From: Acidobacteriota bacterium
GTDB taxonomy: Bacteria > Acidobacteriota > Terriglobia > Acidiferrales > UBA7541
Length of the DNA: 5,040 nt
NCBI GenBank assembly: GCA_003131985.1
Contig: PKWH01000199.1
Span: 6,814-11,853 of the forward strand
Direction of reading: 5' to 3'
Part shown: positions 1 to 5,040 of the stretch, piece after piece
Layout of the letters: every line of letters begins with the position of its first letter
Position numbering within the stretch: the first letter of the stretch is position 1
Program-made: the position numbers and the translations under genes
The notes under the pieces: model-generated
Told to the model about the DNA's origin: nothing
Database searches by the model: none
The model's input: the letters and a program-made list of their open reading frames with translations, nothing else

Positions 1-2
1 AA

Positions 3-1022
3 ATTCCCGCTTGGAAAGACGGTAGCACCCGCATTGGAATACACACGTCAATTGCCGGAGACCTTTCCGGCGCGCTGGAAATAGCCCACGAATTAGGCGC
101 AAACGCGCTGCAAATATTTTCCTCCAGCCCGCGAATGTGGGTGCGCGGACCCTCCAGGATTTCAGAGGCGGACGCGACGCGTTTTCGAGAGCGGCGCAAG
201 GTGCTCGGACTTGGGCCTCTGGTTGTCCACGATAATTATCTGATCAATCTCGCTTCGCCGAATCCGGTGTTGCGCACGCGTTCGGTGCAAGCGTTTCATC
301 AGGAAATTGTGCGCGCGCTGGCCCTGGGCGCGGATTTTCTGGTGGCGCATCCGGGATGCTCCAGGGAAGGCGGAGCGGAGGCGGCGGTTTCCGCGATCGC
401 GCAGGGGCTGAAGCAAGCGGCGAGAAATCTGAAGCTCGAAGGGCTGCAAATCCTGCTGGAAAATACCGCGGGACAGGGCACATCCATGGGTTCGCGATTT
501 GAAGAATTGCGAGCGGTACTTGATGCGGCTTCGGACTTGCCGCTGGGCGTTTGCATTGATACAGCGCACACTTTTGCAGCGGGATGGGATATTCGGACGG
601 CTGGCGGTTTAGAGAAGACGCTGCAAGCGATCGATCGCACGGTGGGACTTGACCGCGTTCGCGTGGTTCATGTGAACGATTCGAAGACACACCTGGGATC
701 TCGCGTTGACCGGCACGAGCACATTGGCAAAGGCAAGATTGGCCTTGAAGCATTCGGGCGGATTGTGAATCATCCATTTCTCGCGGGGCGGGCGTTTATT
801 CTCGAGACGCCCATCGACAAGCTAGGCGACGACCGCAGAAATGTGGCGGCATTGTGGAAGCTGATGGGAGTGAGTATTCCGGTCACGGGAGGGCGCGACG
901 GGATGAAGCCGCGGCGCAAAAAGACAAGCAAGAAAAGTGCGCGCAAAAATGTGAGCCGAGCTAAGGCAAAGTTGAAAAAGCGTCAGAGCAAGAAAAGACG
1001 AAGCAAAACCCGGGGGAAGTGA
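3..1022 (+). CDS. nfo: Endonuclease IV (AP endonuclease), 5'-truncated by window edge, with basic C-terminal tail
   Basis: Zn-dependent apurinic/apyrimidinic endonuclease of the Nfo/AP endonuclease 2 family. It cleaves DNA 5' to abasic sites in base-excision repair and has a TIM-barrel fold. The frame is open from base 3. The family N-terminus (IGIHTSIAG, from about base 33) lies upstream of the first in-frame ATG at 135. No ATG, GTG or TTG occurs in frame before 135, so the true start lies left of the window; starting at 135 would delete the first strand of the barrel. By motif comparison with E. coli Nfo, all nine metal ligands appear present: His (228, in HDNY), His (348, in HPG), Glu (459, in LLENT), Asp and His (558 and 567, in CIDTAH), His (669, in VVHVND), Asp and His (708 and 714, in VDRH) and Glu (804, in ILETP). 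The catalytic core is therefore intact. It ends near base 880 and is followed by an unusual Lys/Arg-rich tail. The stop overlaps the leuS start. Family assignment is firm; activity is inferred. Confidence 0.95.
   Translation: MPAWKDGSTRIGIHTSIAGDLSGALEIAHELGANALQIFSSSPRMWVRGPSRISEADATRFRERRKVLGLGPLVVHDNYLINLASPNPVLRTRSVQAFHQEIVRALALGADFLVAHPGCSREGGAEAAVSAIAQGLKQAARNLKLEGLQILLENTAGQGTSMGSRFEELRAVLDAASDLPLGVCIDTAHTFAAGWDIRTAGGLEKTLQAIDRTVGLDRVRVVHVNDSKTHLGSRVDRHEHIGKGKIGLEAFGRIVNHPFLAGRAFILETPIDKLGDDRRNVAALWKLMGVSIPVTGGRDGMKPRRKKTSKKSARKNVSRAKAKLKKRQSKKRRSKTRGK
888..1019 (+). other. Lys/Arg-rich low-complexity C-terminal tail of endonuclease IV
   Basis: The last 44 codons of nfo contain 23 Lys or Arg residues. 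Most of the rest are Ser, Gly, Ala and Thr, with short blocks such as RRKKTSKKSARK and SKKRRSK. This segment follows the normal end of the endonuclease IV barrel (LWKLMG, about 855-872) and is not part of the family core. An exact 11-base repeat, agcaagaaaag, occurs at 927-937 and 987-997. The copies are 60 bases apart, so in phase, and both encode a Ser-Lys-Lys block, which hints at growth by local duplication. The composition resembles the disordered tails of histone-H1-like proteins. A role in non-specific DNA binding is inferred. The in-frame ATG at 903 is more likely an internal Met than a separate gene start. Confidence 0.8.
1012..1022 (+). promoter_or_regulatory. Ribosome binding site and stop/start overlap at the nfo-leuS junction
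   Basis: The sequence GGGGGAAGTGA contains the leuS GTG (1019-1021) and the nfo TGA (1020-1022) as a GTGA overlap. The purine-rich part, 1012-1019, is the only good Shine-Dalgarno candidate here. It directly abuts the GTG, which is too close for normal spacing, but sits about 5-7 bases before an in-frame TTG at 1025. Either start would couple leuS translation to termination of nfo. Confidence 0.55.
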
Positions 1023-3526
1023 ACTTGTTCGAATACGATCCGCGCCAGGTGGAGTTGAAGTGGCAAAAAGTGTGGGCGGAGCACAACGCGTTTCGCGCGG
1101 TGGAAGATCCGTCGCGCCCCAAGTATTACGTCCTTGAGATGTGGCCTTATCCTTCCGGCACGCTGCACATGGGCCACATGCGGAACTATACGATTGGCGA
1201 TGCCGTGGCGCGCTACAAGCGCATGTGCGGACTCAACGTGCTGCATCCCATGGGATGGGATTCGTTTGGGCTGCCGGCGGAAAATGCTGCAATCAAGAGC
1301 GGGACCGCACCGCGCGAATGGACGAATTCGAACATCGCGCAGATGAAGGCTGTGTGCGAGAGGTTCGGCTTCGGATACGACTGGGAGCGCGAAATATCAT
1401 CGTGCGAGCCGGAGTACTATCACTGGAACCAGTGGCTTTTTCTGCGGATGCTGGAGAAGGATTTGGCGTACCGCAAACGCAGCCGGGTGAATTGGTGTCC
1501 GCAGTGCCAAACGGTTCTGGCAAACGAACAGGTAGTCGGCGGCTGTTGTTGGCGTCACGAAACAACCACGGTGGAACCGAAGGAAATCGAGCAATGGTTC
1601 TTGCGCATCACGCACTATTCCGATGCGCTGCTGGAAGGAACGAACGAGCTGGCGGAAGGGTGGCCTGAACGCGTCCTGATGCAACAACGGAACTGGATCG
1701 GCAAATCGCGTGGCACACGCGTGAAATTCGGAATCGCGCAGATGCAAGGCGCGGCGCTGGAAGTTTTTACCACGCGGGTCGATACGATTTTTGGCGCTTC
1801 GGCGATTGTGCTATCGGCGGGACATCCTCAACTCGAACGACTTCTCGAAGGCGTGCCGGGACGCGGAGCAATCGAAGGGCAGCTGAAAGCCATGCGTCAG
1901 AAGAGCATGCGCGCGGCGGACATTGCAACGGCGGAGAAAGAGGGATTCTTTACGGGGCGTTTTGCGGTGAACCCATTTTCCGGCGGGAACATTCCTATTT
2001 GGGTGGCGAATTTCGTTCTTGCGGATTACGGAACAGGCGCGGTGATGTGTGTGCCGGCTCATGACCAGCGCGACTACGAGTTTGCGGAAAAATATCATTT
2101 GCCGATAAAGATTGTGGTGCAGCCGATTAATGGGCCGCCGGTGCGGCTCGATCGAATGAGCGAAGCTTCCACGGAACCCGGAAAACTGGTGGATTCGGGG
2201 CCTTACACTGGGCTTACATCCGACGAAGCCATCGTAAGAATGGCAGCGGACGCCAAGACGAAGGATTTCGGTGAGTCCGAGACAACCTACCGGCTGAAAG
2301 ATTGGGGAATTTCACGGCAGCGCTATTGGGGCACACCGATTCCGATAGTTTATTGCGCGAAAGACGGCGTCGTCGCGGTGCCAGACGATCAGCTTCCTGT
2401 GCGTTTGCCGGAGAACGTGAAACTCACCGGCGAAGGGCAGTCACCGTTGGCAAGCGTGCCGGAATTTGTGAATACGACGTGCCCGAAATGCGGCGGTCCG
2501 GCCCGGCGCGAGACAGACACGATGGACACGTTCGTAGATTCATCGTGGTATTTCTACCGGTTCACGGATCCGCACGACGATCGCGCAGCTTTTGCGAAGG
2601 ACAAAGCTGCGTACTGGTTTCAAATCGACCAATATATCGGCGGGATCGAACACGCGATCCTGCATCTGATCTATTCGCGTTTTTTCTGCAGAGTAATGCA
2701 TGATCTGGGCATGGTGAAGGAAAACGAGCCGGTGAAGAGGCTGTTTTCGCAAGGCATGGTTCATAAAGACGGCGCGGTGATGTCGAAATCGAAAGGCAAT
2801 GTCGTTGGCGCGATGGATATGGCGGACAAATACGGCTGCGATACGGCGAGGATGTATACGCTGTTTGCCGCGCCGCCCGAGCGCGACCTGGAATGGAGCG
2901 AACAGGGGATTGAAGGCTGCTCGCGATTTCTGAACAAAGCGTATCGGCTGATCGCAAAACACGCAGACCGAATTCGCGGCGTCGAAACCGACCTGAGTGC
3001 GAAAACGGATTTCGCTGTCGCTACCGCAAAAGAGAAATTGCTGGTGCGGAAAGCGCATAAGACGCTGAAGCGCGTAACCAACGACTTCGAAGTGCGCTGG
3101 CATTTTAATTCATCCGTGGCGCTGATTATGGAGCTGCTCAACGAACTGCAGGGGCAGGAGCCCCTGGATGTGGAAGTGTCCCCCATGATTCTTAAGCGAG
3201 TGCTGGAGATTCTGGTGCTGATGCTTTCGCCTATCACGCCACATATAGCGGAGGAACTTTGGGAGAAGCTTGGGCATCCGACTGGTCTCTTGAACGTGAA
3301 GTGGCCGGCATACCGCGAAGATTTGACGCGCGAAGAACAAGTCGAGGTGATCATCCAAATCAATGGACGTTTGCGCGGGAAGATACTGGTCGATGATGGT
3401 TTTAGCGGCGACGAAACCATTAATCAGGCGCTGAAGGATCCGCGCATTTCCGTTTTGATTGCGGGCAAAGAAATTGTGAAGACGATAGTGGTGCCGAAGA
3501 AACTCGTGAATATTGTTCTGAGATAG
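1019..3526 (+). CDS. leuS: Leucyl-tRNA synthetase (class I), complete
   Basis: Cytoplasmic enzyme that charges tRNA-Leu with leucine using ATP. The 835-residue length is within the usual bacterial range. Domains in order: Rossmann catalytic core with the HIGH-type motif HMGH (residues 50-53) after PYPSGTL; a zinc knuckle with likely ligands C160, C163, C176 or C177, and H180; the CP1 editing domain (about 225-415) with TTRVDT (251-256) and HDQRD (348-352), whose T252 and D352 correspond to editing residues of the E. coli enzyme; return to the core at RLKDWGISRQRYWG (425-438); a second Cys pair CPKC (488-491); the KMSKS-type loop as VMSKS (587-591); the anticodon-binding helical domain (about 640-770); and the C-terminal domain with QINGRLRGK. 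Only five residues separate GMV (579-581) from VMSKS, so the leucine-specific insertion of E. coli and Thermus LeuRS is absent. The start is GTG at 1019 or TTG at 1025; no other start codon exists upstream in this frame, which is closed by TAA at 962. The gene overlaps nfo by 4 bases and is followed 14 bases later by guaA. Confidence 0.97.
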   Translation: MNLFEYDPRQVELKWQKVWAEHNAFRAVEDPSRPKYYVLEMWPYPSGTLHMGHMRNYTIGDAVARYKRMCGLNVLHPMGWDSFGLPAENAAIKSGTAPREWTNSNIAQMKAVCERFGFGYDWEREISSCEPEYYHWNQWLFLRMLEKDLAYRKRSRVNWCPQCQTVLANEQVVGGCCWRHETTTVEPKEIEQWFLRITHYSDALLEGTNELAEGWPERVLMQQRNWIGKSRGTRVKFGIAQMQGAALEVFTTRVDTIFGASAIVLSAGHPQLERLLEGVPGRGAIEGQLKAMRQKSMRAADIATAEKEGFFTGRFAVNPFSGGNIPIWVANFVLADYGTGAVMCVPAHDQRDYEFAEKYHLPIKIVVQPINGPPVRLDRMSEASTEPGKLVDSGPYTGLTSDEAIVRMAADAKTKDFGESETTYRLKDWGISRQRYWGTPIPIVYCAKDGVVAVPDDQLPVRLPENVKLTGEGQSPLASVPEFVNTTCPKCGGPARRETDTMDTFVDSSWYFYRFTDPHDDRAAFAKDKAAYWFQIDQYIGGIEHAILHLIYSRFFCRVMHDLGMVKENEPVKRLFSQGMVHKDGAVMSKSKGNVVGAMDMADKYGCDTARMYTLFAAPPERDLEWSEQGIEGCSRFLNKAYRLIAKHADRIRGVETDLSAKTDFAVATAKEKLLVRKAHKTLKRVTNDFEVRWHFNSSVALIMELLNELQGQEPLDVEVSPMILKRVLEILVLMLSPITPHIAEELWEKLGHPTGLLNVKWPAYREDLTREEQVEVIIQINGRLRGKILVDDGFSGDETINQALKDPRISVLIAGKEIVKTIVVPKKLVNIVLR

Positions 3527-3530
3527 CCCT

Positions 3531-3537
3531 AGGCGGA
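3531..3537 (+). promoter_or_regulatory. Candidate ribosome binding site for guaA start at 3541
   Basis: AGGCGGA lies in the 14-base gap between the leuS stop and the ATG at 3541. It matches the AGGAGG consensus at five of six positions and ends three bases before the ATG, which is rather close. The gap has no room for an independent promoter or a terminator hairpin, so guaA is probably read from the upstream transcript. Confidence 0.45.
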
Positions 3538-3540
3538 ACT

Positions 3541-5040
3541 ATGACTTCAGGCAGCGGAGCAGCTCCCGTCAAATCTGGCGGACAGAGCGAGAAGGCGGGA
3601 GGCATCGTGAGCACGCGACATGGCATCGTCGTCCTCGATTTCGGCGGGCAATATACGCAACTGATTGCGCGCCGCATCCGCGAACAGCAAGTATTCTCCG
3701 CGATTCTGCCTTGCACTGCGAGCATTGAAGAGATTCGCGCGCTTGAGCCAGTGGGTATTGTGCTATCGGGTGGCCCAAGTTCCGTTTATGACGCGACCGC
3801 GCCGGTCTGCGATCCTAAAGTATTGCAACTGGACGTTCCAGTTTTGGGGATTTGCTACGGCATGCAGTGGATGGCACACACGCTCGGGGGAAAGGTGGAA
3901 CCGGCCGAGCGGCGCGAGTACGGCCGTGCCGAGCTAGCGATCGAGAACGGCTCGAAGCTTTTCGCTGATATTCCCAGCCGATTCAAAATCTGGAACAGTC
4001 ACGGCGATCACGTCGTCGGTGTTCCCGAAGGATTTAGCGTCACTGGGCGCACCGACAACGCCATCGGGGCGGTGGAGAACGCTGCTAAGAAATTGTATGG
4101 CGTGGAGTTTCATCCCGAGGTCAACCACACGGAACGCGGCACGGACATTCTGAATAACTTCGTTTTTAAGATTTGCGGCGCAAAACAAAACTGGGATCGC
4201 GCGGGATTTATCGCGTCCATGGTCGAGTCGATCAGAAAACAGGCGGAAGGCACCCGGGCGATATGCGCGCTAAGCGGGGGAGTGGACTCTGCTGTCGCGG
4301 CGGCGCTGGTCCATCGAGCTATCGGCGATCGGCTTACAAACGTGTTCGTCGACAACGGCCTGCTGCGACGCAATGAGTTTGGCGACACGCTGGAGCTTTT
4401 GCGCTCGCGCCTGGGATTGAACGTGATCGGCGTGGACGCTTCCGATCGTTTTCTCGGCCGGCTAAAGGGGATTACGGATCCGGAAGAAAAGCGCAAGCGG
4501 ATCGGCGCAGAATTCATCAACGTGTTTGTGGAGGAAGCGAGAAAGCTCACAGAATCGTCGCAGGGTCTTCCGGTAAAATTCCTGGTGCAGGGAACTCTCT
4601 ACCCCGATGTGATCGAATCCGTGTCAGTTAAGGGTCCTTCGGCAGTGATCAAGACTCACCACAATGTCGGCGGGCTTCCGGCGAACATGCCTTTCAAGCT
4701 GATAGAGCCCCTGCGCGATCTATTCAAGGATGAGGTGCGGCTGATCGGCCGCGAGTTGGGTCTGCCGGAAGAAATTTTGATCAAGCATCCGTTTCCGGGA
4801 CCTGGGCTAGCCGTGCGGCTCGTGGGAGAAGTTTCGCGGGGGCGACTTGATACGCTGCGGGCCGCGGACGCAGTGGTGGTGGAGGAGATTCGCCGCGCGG
4901 GTCAGTACGAGAAGGTTTGGCAGGCTTTTGCGGTTCTTTTGCCGGTACAGAGCGTGGGGGTGATGGGGGACGGCCGGACGTACGGGTATACTATCGCGGT
5001 GCGCGTGGTGAACTCGCAGGATGCGATGACGGCCGACTGG
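3541..5040 (+). CDS. guaA: GMP synthase (glutamine-hydrolysing), 3'-truncated by window edge
   Basis: Converts XMP to GMP using ATP and glutamine-derived ammonia, the last step of de novo guanine nucleotide synthesis. The frame is open for 500 codons to the window edge. Numbered from the ATG at 3541, an N-terminal class I glutamine amidotransferase domain begins at VVLDFGGQYTQ, with SGGPSS (75-80), nucleophile C105 in GICYGMQ, and H191 and E193 in EFHPE, completing the Cys-His-Glu triad. The ATP pyrophosphatase domain carries the PP-loop SGGVDS (245-250), then FVDNGLLRR and QGTLYPDVIES. The GMP synthase C-terminal dimerisation domain has HPFPGPGL (416-423) and SVGVMGDGR. The window ends after MTADW. 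By comparison with E. coli GuaA (525 residues), about 40 residues are missing. The ATG gives an extra Gly/Ser/Ala/Lys-rich stretch of about 22 residues; the in-frame GTG at 3607 gives MSTRHGIVVLDFGG, closer to the usual N-terminus. All catalytic motifs seen are intact. Identity is secure; the start is not. Confidence 0.97.
   Translation, partial: MTSGSGAAPVKSGGQSEKAGGIVSTRHGIVVLDFGGQYTQLIARRIREQQVFSAILPCTASIEEIRALEPVGIVLSGGPSSVYDATAPVCDPKVLQLDVPVLGICYGMQWMAHTLGGKVEPAERREYGRAELAIENGSKLFADIPSRFKIWNSHGDHVVGVPEGFSVTGRTDNAIGAVENAAKKLYGVEFHPEVNHTERGTDILNNFVFKICGAKQNWDRAGFIASMVESIRKQAEGTRAICALSGGVDSAVAAALVHRAIGDRLTNVFVDNGLLRRNEFGDTLELLRSRLGLNVIGVDASDRFLGRLKGITDPEEKRKRIGAEFINVFVEEARKLTESSQGLPVKFLVQGTLYPDVIESVSVKGPSAVIKTHHNVGGLPANMPFKLIEPLRDLFKDEVRLIGRELGLPEEILIKHPFPGPGLAVRLVGEVSRGRLDTLRAADAVVVEEIRRAGQYEKVWQAFAVLLPVQSVGVMGDGRTYGYTIAVRVVNSQDAMTADW
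3597..3602 (+). promoter_or_regulatory. Candidate ribosome binding site for alternative guaA start at GTG 3607
   Basis: GGGAGG lies four bases before an in-frame GTG at 3607. It is a better Shine-Dalgarno match than the one before the ATG at 3541, and initiation here would remove the low-complexity leader and give a family-typical N-terminus. The motif lies inside the longer reading frame, so it could also be chance in a Gly-coding stretch. Confidence 0.4.

Noticed and set aside
244..777. Minus-strand open frame (177 codons) opposite nfo
   Set aside because: It covers the catalytic core of nfo, where all metal ligands are conserved on the + strand. The antisense product is Pro/Ser/Arg-rich and has no known fold.
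903..1022. Separate small basic protein starting at ATG 903
   Set aside because: The ATG is in frame with nfo and the nfo frame runs through it without interruption. No clear ribosome site was seen, so a C-terminal tail is the simpler reading.
1141..1668. Second + strand frame inside leuS (175 codons)
   Set aside because: It is an out-of-frame reading of the HMGH and zinc-knuckle region of leuS. The translation has no recognisable motif.
2540..3103. Minus-strand open frame (187 codons) opposite leuS
   Set aside because: It overlaps the conserved VMSKS region of leuS and other antisense frames; no ribosome site or family motif was seen.
2761..3420. Long minus-strand open frame (219 codons) opposite leuS
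   Set aside because: It lies wholly opposite well-supported leuS coding sequence. Its translation is Ser/Arg-rich with no recognisable domain, as expected for an antisense shadow in GC-rich coding DNA.
3527..3540. CCTAGG palindrome in the leuS-guaA gap as a terminator or operator
   Set aside because: A six-base palindrome with no loop, extended stem or T-run is too little to support either role.
1..5040. Hidden accessory system such as a defence island, CRISPR array, mobile element or riboswitch
   Set aside because: Nearly every base belongs to one of three housekeeping genes. No repeat array, transposase motif, terminal inverted repeat or structured leader was visible.

Overview
The window holds three tightly packed genes, all on the + strand, with almost no non-coding DNA. 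They are the 3' part of an endonuclease IV gene (nfo, DNA base-excision repair), a complete leucyl-tRNA synthetase gene (leuS), and most of a GMP synthase gene (guaA) that runs off the right edge. The guaA frame is open from its start to base 5040 and was read by direct translation.

Layout. nfo enters from the left and ends at 1022. leuS begins inside the nfo stop codon (GTGA overlap at 1019-1022), or six bases later at a TTG, and ends at 3526. guaA follows after a 14-bp gap, with an ATG at 3541 or an alternative GTG at 3607. About 40 codons of guaA are probably missing on the right. No tRNA, rRNA, riboswitch, CRISPR array, insertion sequence or convincing terminator is visible. The overlap and short gap suggest a single transcript whose promoter lies left of the window.

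Organism. The DNA is bacterial and moderately GC-rich, and uses GTG (possibly TTG) starts. The LeuRS resembles the Thermus-type enzyme around its zinc knuckles and its VMSKS signature, but lacks the leucine-specific insertion. The basic Ser/Lys/Arg tail on Nfo and the general style would fit a soil Acidobacteriota-like lineage. That placement is an impression and was not tested.

Function. The three products work in DNA repair, translation and guanine nucleotide synthesis. They share no pathway, so this looks like a housekeeping cluster held together by co-transcription. I found no undescribed system. The points most worth a second look are the strongly basic tail on endonuclease IV and the ambiguous starts of leuS and guaA.
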